64,000 nucleotides of DNA from Flavobacterium sp. 90 (GCF_004339525.1 NZ_SMGE01000001.1:6262001-6326000), one strand, 5' to 3'; shown: positions 8,701 to 16,719, counted from the stretch's first letter. Translations and numbers: made by a program. The notes: generated from the sequence alone by a model not told the origin.

Positions 8701-11636
8701 ACTTTAAATCTGTTTCCTGACAATACTTGCAAATTCAATAGACTATTGTTTACTGCAAGTCTCAGAAGATTTTCAGTACCTCCATTAGAAGTTCCTATAC
8801 TTACAGATCCTAACAATGACAAATCAGCAAGACCTCCAGGTAATTCTAATTCGACATCAATAATATCTCCCGCCTGACCAGGTGTTAGAAAATTTAGTTC
8901 TTGTTGTATGTATGAATTAAGTACTCCCGCAGTTATAGTCAAAGAAGCAAAATTATTTGGATTTGCATCAACAGCGTTAGGTCCGTTACTACCATTACAT
9001 AAAACACATAACAATCCAGGATCAACACTTATTGCTTGTGAACTTGGTTGTAAACAAGTACTAACCCCATTTGTCACCATTACATTAATCGCAGCTCTCG
9101 TAGTACTTTTACAATCCGATAATGTATTTACCGCTTCAACATAAAATGTTGTATTAGCAGTCAAAACCGGAGTAGTATAGGTATTACTTCCTGTGCCTTG
9201 TAAAAGAGTTCCTGCTGTTGGAGCATCATACCACATATATGTAACTCCCGCACTAGGTGCAACAGACAATATCGTACTCTGACCTGACTGAATAATAACA
9301 CTTGAATTCGCTGGAACAGGTACCGAAGGTCTTGCATTTACATTTACAGTAACCGGTGTACGCGTTGGACTCAAACAACTTCCAATTACAGCTTCAACAT
9401 GATAAGTTGTTGTAGCTGTTAAAGCTGGTGTTGCAAAAGCAGTTCCCGTAAACACCAGATTTCCTCCCGAAGCCGCATCATACCAATTATAAGTAGTACC
9501 CACAACCGGAGATTGAATCGTTATTGTAGTAGCATCACCAGTACATATATTCAAAGGAGAAGCGACAACTGTTGCCGGAGCTACAGGATTATTTACTGTA
9601 ACCAGAACAGGATTTCTTTCACTATTCACACAACCATTACGAGTAAGTTCTACATAATAAGTTGTATTTGCAGTTAAAGCCGGAGTTGTATAAGCAGCAG
9701 TACTTACCAAAAGATTTCCTCCAGTTAAAGCATCATACCATTTTATAGTTTCTCCTAAAGCTGTTGCAGCCGTTAATGTTGCAGTCTGTGTGCCGCAAAT
9801 TGGTGTAGCGTTACCAGTTATAGCTGGCGCTTTATATCTGTAAGTTGCCTGATAAATATCTAAATTTGTTATGGCACTTACCAAACCGCCCAATCTTATC
9901 TCGACACGATCAAAATTGGCACCCGCAACAATACTGGCTCTAAAACGATTTCCAGATAATAATTGCAAAGTCACCAAAGCATTATTATTAGTAGACACTC
10001 TATCATTATTATAAGTTGCCCCATTATAAGTTGCTAAACTAACAGCTCCTAATAACGAAAGATCAGCAATACCACCCGGCAATGCCAATTCTACATCTAC
10101 GATATCTCCTGTTTTTCCAGGATTATTAAATTGTAATGTTTGTTGAATATAACCATTTAGCAAACCTACCGGAAGTGTAAGTCTTGCCGCAGTAGCACTA
10201 TTTCCATCTACAGAATTGTTTGGAGTCGTAGAAGCACAAAGCAAACAAAGTCCGTTTTGAGTTGTTTGCTGACTATTTGCTTCCAGACAACCTCCTAATG
10301 CAGCAGGTATAACCGTCACTGTCACAGGTACTCTCGTAGCGCTAACACAAGCACCAACAGTACTACGTGATTCAACATAATATATTTTAGTAGCAGTTAA
10401 AATTGGAGTTGTAAAAGTGTTTGAATCTCCTAATAGTTTTATTCCTCCAGTAGGTACATCGTACCAATCCAAAGCAACATTCGCCTCAGTTGTTGAAGCG
10501 TTAAGAGTTGCATTTTGTCCGGATAATATCGTTACACTTTGCGTTAATATCGTAGCCAATGCAGGAACAGGAGTTGAAGTAACTGTCACCGCAGTTCTCG
10601 TTGCCGTTTTACAAGTACCAATCGATGCTTCTACATAAAAATTAGTAGCCCCTGTTGGTACAGTTGGTGTATAAGTAGTTCCCGTTGCAAGTGCTACACC
10701 TCCAGTTGGTACACTAAACCAGGAATATACTGTTCCGGGCACCGGACTTATAACTGATAATGTAGTTGCCTGAGTTGCTCCCGAAGAACAAATCGTTGTC
10801 CCTGTACTACTTATTGTAGGCAATAGGGGATTGATAACATTTATAGTAACAGGTAATCGTTCACTGCTTTCGCAACCACCCACTCTCGAAGTACTTACAT
10901 AATAAGTAGTTGTCGCTGTTAAGTTTGGTGTAGTAAATGTACTAAGAGTCGAAAGTGCCGTGGTTGATGTTGGAGAATCATACCACGCAACACTTGTTCC
11001 TGCAGCAGGAGTTGCTGTAAGTAATACAGATTGACCATAACATACAGATTGTGTTTCACCTCCCGTAATAGTTGGTTTTGCAAATTGCAGTCGCACATCA
11101 TAAACTCTCAAATTTACCAATGCAGATAAAAGTCCACCAGACTGAATTTGAATTCGGTCTGCATCTCCCGGCAATGTATATTTTATTACTGCAGAATTAG
11201 TAGCAGATAATAATTGGAGATTTAAAAGCGGATTGTTCATAGTAACCTGACCGCCCACAAGCGCCGCACCGTTTTTTGCCTGAATAGTGGCATTTGCCAA
11301 TACATCAACATCCAACAATCCGTTGCCTTCACCAAAATATATTACTATTTGGTCTCCTGCTTTTGCAGTCTGACTAAAATGTAATGTTTCCTGGGCAAAA
11401 CAAGCCAATCCAAGCACGTTTGAGATCGTTGCATAAGTTGTCATGCTCGAATCCCATGCATTATCTGGATTCGTTACACTCATTCCTACACATAAAAGAC
11501 CTCCAGTACTATTCGTCTGAGAGTCCGGTCTACAAAAAGTTTGTGCGAAGTTTTTATTGCAAAAAAGCAATAAAAACAACAAAGCAAATAATCTCTTCTT
11601 TACGATGAGATCATAGAAAGTAAATTTTTTTTTCAT
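1..11636 (-). CDS. Giant secreted Ig-like repeat protein, partial (C-terminus off left edge)
   Basis: One reading frame is open from the ATG at 11636 to the left edge, 3878 codons; I read the frame at both ends and through most of the middle and found no stop. Residues 1-32 are a signal peptide ending FAQ. Residues about 33-1980 are a mosaic of Ig-like modules (hallmarks WYDAPTGG, TTYYVE, each closed by a C-E/N-S-x-R strand) and five related blocks of about 150 residues with a VDGD-type motif. From about residue 1980 the protein is tandem 80-residue units, each with two Cys. Such proteins in Flavobacteria are usually exported by the type IX system and end in a CHU_C-type sorting domain, which would lie outside the window. 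Role inferred: surface adhesin or gliding-associated filament, SprB-like in architecture only. No neighbour shares its operon. Confidence 0.85.
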   Translation of the reverse strand, partial: MKKKFTFYDLIVKKRLFALLFLLLFCNKNFAQTFCRPDSQTNSTGGLLCVGMSVTNPDNAWDSSMTTYATISNVLGLACFAQETLHFSQTAKAGDQIVIYFGEGNGLLDVDVLANATIQAKNGAALVGGQVTMNNPLLNLQLLSATNSAVIKYTLPGDADRIQIQSGGLLSALVNLRVYDVRLQFAKPTITGGETQSVCYGQSVLLTATPAAGTSVAWYDSPTSTTALSTLSTFTTPNLTATTTYYVSTSRVGGCESSERLPVTINVINPLLPTISSTGTTICSSGATQATTLSVISPVPGTVYSWFSVPTGGVALATGTTYTPTVPTGATNFYVEASIGTCKTATRTAVTVTSTPVPALATILTQSVTILSGQNATLNASTTEANVALDWYDVPTGGIKLLGDSNTFTTPILTATKIYYVESRSTVGACVSATRVPVTVTVIPAALGGCLEANSQQTTQNGLCLLCASTTPNNSVDGNSATAARLTLPVGLLNGYIQQTLQFNNPGKTGDIVDVELALPGGIADLSLLGAVSLATYNGATYNNDRVSTNNNALVTLQLLSGNRFRASIVAGANFDRVEIRLGGLVSAITNLDIYQATYRYKAPAITGNATPICGTQTATLTAATALGETIKWYDALTGGNLLVSTAAYTTPALTANTTYYVELTRNGCVNSERNPVLVTVNNPVAPATVVASPLNICTGDATTITIQSPVVGTTYNWYDAASGGNLVFTGTAFATPALTATTTYHVEAVIGSCLSPTRTPVTVNVNARPSVPVPANSSVIIQSGQSTILSVAPSAGVTYMWYDAPTAGTLLQGTGSNTYTTPVLTANTTFYVEAVNTLSDCKSTTRAAINVMVTNGVSTCLQPSSQAISVDPGLLCVLCNGSNGPNAVDANPNNFASLTITAGVLNSYIQQELNFLTPGQAGDIIDVELELPGGLADLSLLGSVSIGTSNGGTENLLRLAVNNSLLNLQVLSGNRFKVSFPTNAAFDRVDIRLGALVGLLTTLNVYGASYRFPNAIITGAAAPICAGQTATLTASSTGTETFTWYDAPTGGNIVAVNPTLPLSATTTYYLEATRGGTCINSVRQPVTVNVLPIPTDTDITITSPLTASCAGGIVLAPTSALAGARFKYYTDQNKTTEITSGTVAGVTYVKDGTTDALTISGLIAANAPYTYYVSVLNGGTCENVNGTLKQVVVNYPTGSALTVQTPFSGCAKVNLKDAITNFDTTGNTTYTFFDPSNNPITDQAAANITLSGTYSIQAQTVGSACPSVKLPVVVTVNPLPTLTGVTSSIVITKGSSLALAATSNGTITWYDPQGNALPSNNTGILNTVGVYTYTVIATSAALCTTSQTVTVSVIDPVDCDPLFERVYATTELSGSVLTGGVTNGPLAVDGDPSTFSTITTGLGLLGIGTTWQNLQWPTTIPKGTPVTVKLGLANSAVAVGQSISVVGTKRDGSNNPIDIGTLQSASGSLLNLLPGQNSFEYTFVPSNTSGPQAYDGIRVQLGSVLSLAQNINVYDAHYSKQVTQIACGKGDIEDIFFGVRDLGVGALTSTVGVSNAWNVADGDVATYATMFSGVGVLAAAELTTKFRTPSMVGDSLRITISKPGTILNLNLLTGFTIQLYSGNIAVGAPIQNTSSLLTLKLLSGDTMAMTIVAPQTQPYDKVVITFGGVASVLDQLRVHTIDRVTNTEVIGGDPDNKITVCPGADITLTVPPKACANYAWYDSPTGGNVVASGQTFTLPATLAAGTYKYYVQPIRYGCPALERGEVTVIVRATTPAAKIANVTINGGNGTIICAEDGKVTLDAVLAATPTVTNPVYHWYKFNGTTSVAVAGETTSKLVLTGLVPGTYTYYVGLSSDEFCETAVADRKLVTFTILPTSLVTDIVVDNATICHDTDAVLTPTTTLTSPVFLWYLDANKTQPITNGVIGGVTYTISGTGVLTASGLTTAMSPITYYVAVSSSTTCPNKNGELKTATIIVNDPATPTTDDTTQDFCLINNPTVASLQVNEADVVWYTASSGGTALATTTALVTGPYYGAIKNPATGCESSVRLLVTVTVTDPGTPIITKTTQDFCLVNAPTFATIDVSPATNIIWFNAATGGTAIAPTTALTSGTYYASIKNPTTTCESKVRLAITINVTDPGTPVITKTTQDFCLVNAPTFATIDVSPATNIIWFNAATGGTAIAPTTALTSGTYYASIKNPTTTCESKVRLAITINVTDPGTPVITKTTQDFCLINNPTFATIDVSPATNIIWFNAATGGTAIAPTTALTSGTYYASIKNPTTTCESKVRLAITINVTDPGTPIITKTTQDFCLVNAPTFATIDVSPATNIVWYSAATGGTAIAPTTALTSGTYYASIKNPTTTCESKVRLAITINVTDPGTPVITKTTQDFCLINNPTFATIDVSPATNIIWFNAATGGTAIAPTTALTSGTYYASIKNPTTTCESKVRLAITINVTDPGTPVITKTTQDFCLINNPTFATIDVSPATNIIWFNAATGGTAIAPTTALTSGTYYASIKNPTTTCESKVRLAITISVTDPGTPVITKTTQDFCLINNPTFATIDVSPATNIIWFNAATGGTAIAPTTALTSGTYYASIKNPTTTCESKVRLAITINVTDPGTPVITKTTQDFCLINNPTIATIDVSPAVAANIVWYSAATGGTAIAPTTALTSGTYYASIKNPTTTCESKVRLAITINVTDPGTPVITKTTQDFCLINNPTFATIDVSPATNIVWYSAATGGTAIAPTTALTSGTYYASIKNPTTTCESKVRLAITINVTDPGTPVITKTTQDFCLINNPTFATIDVSLAVAANIVWYSAATGGTAIPSTTALTTGTYYASIKNPTTTCESKVRLAITISVTDPGTPVITKTTQDFCLINNPTIATIDASPAVAANIVWYSAATGGTAIAPTTALTSGTYYASIKNPTTTCESKVRLAITISVTDPGTPTTTDTTQDFCLVNAPTVASIQVNTPATGSIVWYSAATGGTAIAPTTALTSGTYYASIKNPTTTCESKVRLAITISVTDPGTPTTIDTTQDFCLVNAPTVASIQVNTPATGSIVWYNAATGGTAIAPTTALTSGTYYAAIKNSTTTCESKVRLAITISVTDPGTPVITKTTQDFCLINNPTFATIDVSPATNIIWFNAATGGTAIPSTTALTSGTYYASIKNPTTTCESKVRLAIIINVTDPGTPVITKTTQDFCLINNPTFATIDVSPATNIVWYSAATGGTAIAPTTALTTGTYYASIKNPTTTCESKVRLAINISVTDPGTPVITKTTQDFCLINNPTFATIDVSPATNIVWYSAATGGTAIAPTTALTSGTYYAAIKNPTTTCESKVRLAITINVTDPGTPVITKTAQNFCLVNAPTFATIDVSPAVAANIVWYNAATGGTAIPSTTALTTGTYYASIKNPTTTCESKVRLAITIKVTDPGTPTTTDTTQDFCLVNAPTVANIQVDTPTTGSIVWYATATGGTAIAPTTALATGNYFASISDPATTCQSALRLRVAVSVTNPATPTTTDTTQDFCLVNAPTVANIQVNQSNVVWYNAATGGTAIAPTTALANGNYYATLKDATTGCESSVRLLVTISIKDPGTPTTTATTQVFCSGDSPKVSNIKVNESNVVWYATLKGGTAIAPTTALANGDYFGAIKDPVTGCESNTRLKVTITIGNTVNPTTTNAAQSFCTVSAPTFASIQVNEPNVIWYTALTGGTAIAPTTALTTGVYYGNIKDPVSGCESTTRLKVTVTVSGPSPTPTTTDASQDFCSTNAPKVSDIQVNEANVIWYSTATGGTAIPATTALASGTYYGVVSSATGCENPVRLAVVVKVNTPGIITTPNTTQTFCLSALPTIANILVNEPNVVWYATATGGTPLAANTPLI

Positions 11637-11801
11637 AATTTGGAAGATTAGAAAATGGACAATAAAATACCTCTTGCGATAAGCACGTATGCTTAGGCAA
11701 TTCAAAAAAACGTTAAAACTCAAATTAGTTAAACCACAATTTAAACCCCTGACAAGTAGGGTAATAAATTAAAATCTGTAATAAAAAATCATGTTGTATT
11801 G

Positions 11802-11819
11802 AGTATACCGAAGTATACT
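11802..11819. promoter_or_regulatory. Perfect inverted repeat, operator-like
   Basis: AGTATAC-CGAA-GTATACT: seven-base arms around a four-base spacer, about 165 bp upstream of the giant gene's ATG. There is no T-run on either side, so a terminator is unlikely. It could be a regulator site or a chance palindrome. Confidence 0.3.
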
Positions 11820-12836
11820 AAGGAGCTATTTCTATTTATGATAAACAGATAATAACTCGTAACTTTTGAGGAATACTGACCTGAATCAGACTTCCAAGAG
11901 GAGTGATTTGTTGCAGGTTTAATTTTCATAAAAGAAAATTTACGTTGAGATAGAACTGAGGGATATTCTATTAAAATATATAGTATGATTCAATATTTAT
12001 AGATGGGTGATTATTCCGGCCATAAATTTTGTCTATTTAGAATAAATTCTAAAAATTGAATACATTATTTTTCACATCAAGTATTTTGTGAGTTTAAAAA
12101 TATAAACACAAGAATACTATTCATTAACTCGAACACCGACTGGGTTTTGGAAATGAAAAAATGTTATAATGAAAAAACTTTTGAAAATAACTTACTATAG
12201 AAGTAAAATCAAGTTTGGGAATAAACTCAATCTTATTCCAAAGAATAAAAAATAAAGCTAAAATAATATGGATACCTAATGCAAACTCGATGAAGAAAGT
12301 AATTGTCAATTCCATAAGCAGACTAATTAAAATATTAGTAAAATTTTCACCTTTAAATTTCCTGACAAAAACACTAAAACTGCAATTTGTATTAATTTCT
12401 AAAAAGTAATCAAATAACTTCGTTTCTAGTTGTTTTCAAAAAGTACACAAAAAAATTTTGTTTAACTTTCTTATACTAAAATTAGAAAAAACAAACTTAC
12501 AAAACAAGCGTAAAATTCTTATATTTTTAATTTTAACAAAATCGGTATTACCATAAAAACTCAAAAATATCAGAAAAACCAATAGTTTTAAGGCAATAAG
12601 TGCTGTTAGGATAATCACAAAAAAAATCAAAATATTTCATAATATTTCAATTAAGTAAATAAAAACTTACTTTTTTGAATTCATAATCAATTGAAATTGA
12701 GGTAAAAAAGCCGAAATTAAAAGTAAAACCTACAATTATGTATAAGAATATGGATTTCTTAAACAATTCAAAAAAAACGCGTATAAATACGGGGTAAAAA
12801 AAATCAAAAAGTTTAAACAAAAGTTAAAAACATAAA

Positions 12837-12873
12837 AAAAGGTAAATAATTTAACATCAATTACTTACCTTTT
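12837..12873 (-). terminator. Rho-independent terminator after the DUF6495-like gene
   Basis: Arms AAAAGGTAAATAAT and ATTACTTACCTTTT (one mismatch) start about 20 bp past the stop at 12894. On the minus strand the hairpin is followed by a T-run (the A-run at 12834-12840). Confidence 0.7.
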
Positions 12874-12893
12874 AAAAATTCTTTAAATCACAA

Positions 12894-13367
12894 TTAAGAC
12901 TCAATAATCGTATTGATTTGAGTAAATAATTGTCCATCACTTAAAAATGCTCCTTGCTGAATCAATTCAAATATAGATGCATTTCTATCTTCCGTAAATA
13001 CTTTTTTCCCAACCTTCATTTCTATGTTCTCCGTAAACATATTGTCACTTAGCCATTGCAAACCATCTTTCGTCAGGAAATCTGTTTCAGTAACTAATGA
13101 TTTCAATACTATTGACTGAACATGCTCCTCAAAACATTGAAACAAAAAGATATGATTTTTAGAAAAATGCTCTAAAAATTCAGCTCTTGATAAAACACCT
13201 TCCCAAATTAAATCTGAAAAAACATCCAACTCCTGTTCTGCAACTTCTGGTTTATTTATTTTAAGAGAATCCCATTCTGCTTTATCAATTGCCTGAGTAG
13301 CTAAAAAGCTAGCAAATTCTGCGTGCAATTCATCAAATTGTTCTTTTGTTAATCTTGCGTATTTCAT
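12894..13367 (-). CDS. DUF6495-like small acidic protein
   Basis: 157 residues, acidic, predicted all-helical, with no signal peptide or membrane segment, so cytoplasmic. The N-terminal segment MKYARLTKEQ and the motif EQELDVFSDLIW resemble a conserved flavobacterial family that I recall as DUF6495; some databases carry misleading names for it. Its function is unknown. It sits alone between a terminator on each side: the hairpin at 13431-13450 ends the upstream TonB receptor and the hairpin at 12837-12873 ends this gene. The ATG at 13367 is the only sensible start. Confidence 0.7.
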   Translation of the reverse strand: MKYARLTKEQFDELHAEFASFLATQAIDKAEWDSLKINKPEVAEQELDVFSDLIWEGVLSRAEFLEHFSKNHIFLFQCFEEHVQSIVLKSLVTETDFLTKDGLQWLSDNMFTENIEMKVGKKVFTEDRNASIFELIQQGAFLSDGQLFTQINTIIES

Positions 13368-13422
13368 TGTTTATTTTTGTGTTTAAACACTCTTAAAAGA
13401 GCCTGGATAAAATTTCATTACC

Positions 13423-13450
13423 AAAAAAAAGCCCTCGCAAATGCGAGGGC
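13423..13450 (-). terminator. Strong terminator of the TonB receptor gene
   Basis: GCCCTCGCA (13431-13439), AA loop, TGCGAGGGC (13442-13450): a perfect nine-base GC-rich stem. On the minus strand it is followed by eight T (13423-13430). It lies 25 bp past the receptor stop at 13475. Confidence 0.93.
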
Positions 13451-13474
13451 AAATTTATAACTTTTTTTGCTTTA

Positions 13475-16400
13475 TTAAAAAATGTATCTGATACCAAATT
13501 GAGCCTGCCATCTTGAAGTTAAACTCGCATCATAACTAAAGGTTTTGGTCTGTGTATTATTAAATGTATAAGTCGGCGTATTCCCAACAACTGTCACACC
13601 AATTGGCTGAACACTCGTTGGCACCTGAACAACTCCCCAATCTGAATTCAGTAAATTTCCAAAATTCAAAACATCGATACTAAACTGAATCGTATTCTTT
13701 TTTTCAGATGCCGATGAAACCTTGAAATTATAATCCTGCATAAGCTTAAGATCACATCTTCCTCTCCAAGGCGATATAGCACCATAACGGTCCGCATATT
13801 GCCCTCTTCTGTTTTTCATATAACTATCCTGAGAAATAAATTTATCAAATGCTTCGCCTTGTCCTGGTGCACTAAAATTCATCTGACCAATTTCAGCAGT
13901 TGTTGGAATATAAATCAAATCATTTACAGCAGAACCATCACCATTAATATCACCACCATAAGTATAATTAAAACGTCCGCCCTGAGCATATTCAAAGAAA
14001 GCAGAAACAGTTGTCGCCCATTTATCTCTTCCGTATTTCCATTTTTTAGAACCTACACCAATAAAACGATGATTATCCCCATATTTAGAATTCGAAAGAA
14101 CTGCATTATTTACATTTCCTAAAGCCGGATTAAATGCAAAAGCATCACCTGTAATTTCAGCTTCAATTGAGTTTACGTCTTTTGACTTTAAATAATTATA
14201 AGCAATACTTGCATACAAACCATTTTCAAAATTCTTCTGCACTTTTATTGTTGCATTAAAAGCACTTCCTTTATTCGAATTAGTCATTACATAAGCATTA
14301 TTTGCTCCATGATCTGCCGCAACATAAATCGCTCTGTTATCTACACCAGCCAATGTTCCTGTTGGAGGTTTTAATCCCCAGTTTTGAACTTGTACCGCAT
14401 TAATATCTTTATTATAAGACAAATCAAGCGTCACAATATAATTGCTTTTAAATCTGTGATCATAACCTAAGCTCGTTCTCCAAACCTGTGGCCATTTATA
14501 ATCCGGATCCATAATTTGCAAAAAGCTGTCATCAGCACCACTTACCTGATTTCCTAACCAAACAAAAGGAATTCTTCCCGTAAAAATCCCCGATCCTCCA
14601 CGAAGCTGAGAAGTTGCATCACCTTTCACATCCCAGTTGAAACCAATTCTAGGCGACCATAAAATCCTGTCACTTGGCAAATCTGTAGAAATCAATTTAA
14701 CCGCCTTACCCGTTTGCGGATCATAATAATCAACATCATTATTTCTGCCAGCACCTCCATTATCAGTATCAATATACTTTTGAATCAAATCAGCTGTATT
14801 AAAATACAAAGGTTTGTCAATTCTTAAACCAACAGATAATTTAAAATTATCATTTACACTAAAATCATCCTGCGCGTAGAATGCCAATTGTCCCACATTT
14901 AATTCTGCTAATTTCCATCCGCCATCAGTTCCAACTTCAAACTGACTTTTAGTATTAAAAACATTTTGAGCATATTGAAGATTTTGCGCAATGATACTTG
15001 TAGCAAATGGTTTTGCCGCATCATCTAAAAAGTCCTGTGTTGTAAAATACGGAGTAAAAAACGTTCCTGCATAACCATTTGGATTTCCAAAATTATCATA
15101 ACCAGCTAAGTTAAATGAGTTTTTAAATCCGAATTTCTCGAAGGAAGTTCCAAAAGTAAAAGCATGTTTTCCAACTGTATAAGTAAGATTATCTGTAATT
15201 TGAATTACTTTTTGATCTAATGTATTATTAATCGAAAATGGTTCGTGACCAGCAATAATATAATTAGAACCCGCGCCATCCTGAATATTAATTACAGGCG
15301 CAGGAACCGAAAACGGAACTCTATAATCATTAAAATGAGAATATCCTGCCTGTAACTTATTCGAAACGCTTTCGCTGAATTTTGAATTTAGCTCGACTAA
15401 AAATGAACTTAAATTATTATTGATTTGATATCCCGAATTTTGAAATTGCAAAATCGAAGCATTCGGACCTCTAAAACCAAGCGCTGTTGGATGCGCAGTT
15501 TTATCTTTTGAAGCATCAAGAAAATTATAAATAACCGCCAATTTATGATTATCATTAATATTCCAATCAACTTTAATAATCCCTTTATTTGAATTAGATT
15601 CATGTATAAATCCCTGATAAGCTCCTGTATTATAACCTAATTTTGCCAAAGCATTTGAAACCGCAATCAAATCAGATTCCATAACTCTGGATTCATTAAT
15701 TCCGGTAACACCATCATTATTATTCGCCACAAAATTAGATCCTAAATCACTTCTTCTGTCGATTTCAAAGTTTCCGAAAATAAATAATTTATCTTTTATG
15801 ATTGGTGCACCCAAACTAAAACCTGCCTGAGTTTGCTCTAATGTTGGAACAAATATTTTTTCACCTTTAATTTTATTCCCTGTCAAATCCTGATCTCTGT
15901 AAAATACATAAGCCGTACCGTGAAACTCATTTGTTCCTGATTTTGTAACCGCATTGACAGAAGCTCCTGTAAATCCAGACAAAGTAACATCATAAGGCGC
16001 AGTTGCAACCTGAATTTGTTCAATCGCATCCAATGATATTGGCTGAGCGCCAGTTTGTCCACCCGGAGTTGCAGCGTCTAATCCAAAAGGGTTATTAAAA
16101 ACCGCTCCATTCAAAGAATAATTATTGTACTGATCATTTCTACCTCCAAAAGAACCTCCACTCGCAGTTGGCTCTAAACGGGTAAAATCTTCAGCCGATC
16201 TCGAAATAGTTGGCAGCGCCGTTAATTCTCTTCTTCCAATGGTGGTTTCAGCTCCGGTTTTTCCGCTTTTAAAGATTTTGTCTTTGGCTACAATTTTAAC
16301 CTCTTCCAAAGCCTGACTCTGATCTTGTAATTGAACAATAAGATTAAAAGGTTTCCCTAAATCAAGATTAATATCAGTATATTCCTGATCTTGAAAGCCT

Positions 16401-16645
16401 ACAAAAGTTACCGTAATTTTATACGGACCTCCAATTCTCATATTCAAAATACTGAATCTTCCATCTTCATTGGAAACAGCTGAATATTTAGTTCCGGTTG
16501 GGGTATGCACAGCCAGGATAGAAGCTCCCGGCAAAAGCTCATTTGATGAACTTTTTACAATACCCTTAATACTCGAAGTCGTTGTTTGCCCAGTAACGAC
16601 CGTTAATGCAAACAAACACAATAATAATGCAAGGTTTTTTCTCAT
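13475..16645 (-). CDS. Oar-like TonB-dependent outer-membrane receptor
   Basis: 1056 residues. A signal peptide of about 19 residues ends VTG/QTTTSS. Residues about 25-110 are a carboxypeptidase-regulatory-like (CarboxypepD_reg) beta-sandwich, with PGASI and the DGRFSI strand. A plug domain follows (about 115-250), including the SLDAIEQIQV strand, the segment VTLSGFTGASVNAVTKSGTNEF, typical of Oar-type receptors, and a long beta-barrel ending in the aromatic residues RYIF. It should sit in the outer membrane and import a large substrate using TonB energy; the substrate is not evident. There is no SusD partner, so this is not a classic Sus pair. It is monocistronic, with its own -7 box and inverted repeat upstream and a strong terminator downstream. 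Confidence 0.9.
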   Translation of the reverse strand: MRKNLALLLCLFALTVVTGQTTTSSIKGIVKSSSNELLPGASILAVHTPTGTKYSAVSNEDGRFSILNMRIGGPYKITVTFVGFQDQEYTDINLDLGKPFNLIVQLQDQSQALEEVKIVAKDKIFKSGKTGAETTIGRRELTALPTISRSAEDFTRLEPTASGGSFGGRNDQYNNYSLNGAVFNNPFGLDAATPGGQTGAQPISLDAIEQIQVATAPYDVTLSGFTGASVNAVTKSGTNEFHGTAYVFYRDQDLTGNKIKGEKIFVPTLEQTQAGFSLGAPIIKDKLFIFGNFEIDRRSDLGSNFVANNNDGVTGINESRVMESDLIAVSNALAKLGYNTGAYQGFIHESNSNKGIIKVDWNINDNHKLAVIYNFLDASKDKTAHPTALGFRGPNASILQFQNSGYQINNNLSSFLVELNSKFSESVSNKLQAGYSHFNDYRVPFSVPAPVINIQDGAGSNYIIAGHEPFSINNTLDQKVIQITDNLTYTVGKHAFTFGTSFEKFGFKNSFNLAGYDNFGNPNGYAGTFFTPYFTTQDFLDDAAKPFATSIIAQNLQYAQNVFNTKSQFEVGTDGGWKLAELNVGQLAFYAQDDFSVNDNFKLSVGLRIDKPLYFNTADLIQKYIDTDNGGAGRNNDVDYYDPQTGKAVKLISTDLPSDRILWSPRIGFNWDVKGDATSQLRGGSGIFTGRIPFVWLGNQVSGADDSFLQIMDPDYKWPQVWRTSLGYDHRFKSNYIVTLDLSYNKDINAVQVQNWGLKPPTGTLAGVDNRAIYVAADHGANNAYVMTNSNKGSAFNATIKVQKNFENGLYASIAYNYLKSKDVNSIEAEITGDAFAFNPALGNVNNAVLSNSKYGDNHRFIGVGSKKWKYGRDKWATTVSAFFEYAQGGRFNYTYGGDINGDGSAVNDLIYIPTTAEIGQMNFSAPGQGEAFDKFISQDSYMKNRRGQYADRYGAISPWRGRCDLKLMQDYNFKVSSASEKKNTIQFSIDVLNFGNLLNSDWGVVQVPTSVQPIGVTVVGNTPTYTFNNTQTKTFSYDASLTSRWQAQFGIRYIF

Positions 16646-16652
16646 TTTGTTG

Positions 16653-16682
16653 ATTTTGAATTAGTTGGTTAATTCAAAATTA
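16653..16682 (-). promoter_or_regulatory. Promoter -7 box overlapped by an 11-bp inverted repeat
   Basis: On the minus strand TAATTTTG (16682-16675) matches the Bacteroidota -7 consensus TAnnTTTG, 30 bp ahead of the receptor ATG. The same bases are part of a perfect inverted repeat, ATTTTGAATTA (16653-16663), GTTGGT spacer, TAATTCAAAAT (16670-16680). Because one arm covers the -7 box, it looks more like a repressor or activator site than an RNA hairpin. Confidence 0.5.
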
Positions 16683-16685
16683 GAC

Positions 16686-16719
16686 AAAAAAAAACCACTC
16701 CTAAGAGTGGTTTTTATAT
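16686..16719. terminator. Bidirectional terminator after rplI
   Basis: AAACCACTC (16692-16700), CTAA loop, GAGTGGTTT (16705-16713), with an A-run on the left and a T-run on the right. It ends the rpsF-rpsR-rplI transcript on the minus strand. Confidence 0.9.

Larger units (their letters stand above)
11637..12893. other. AT-rich intergenic region with no convincing gene
   Basis: About 1.26 kb between the giant gene and the DUF6495-like gene. It is very AT-rich with many A-tracts. Only short open frames of 60-64 codons occur, on both strands and overlapping one another, without family resemblance. No tRNA-like or rRNA-like sequence was recognised. It presumably holds the promoter and leader of the giant gene; a weak TAATTTG match lies on the minus strand around 11720. 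Confidence 0.5.

Noticed and set aside
12124..12630. Three small frames of 63-64 codons in the AT-rich gap
   Set aside because: They overlap on opposite strands, are composed of AT-rich codons and match no family; expected by chance in such sequence.
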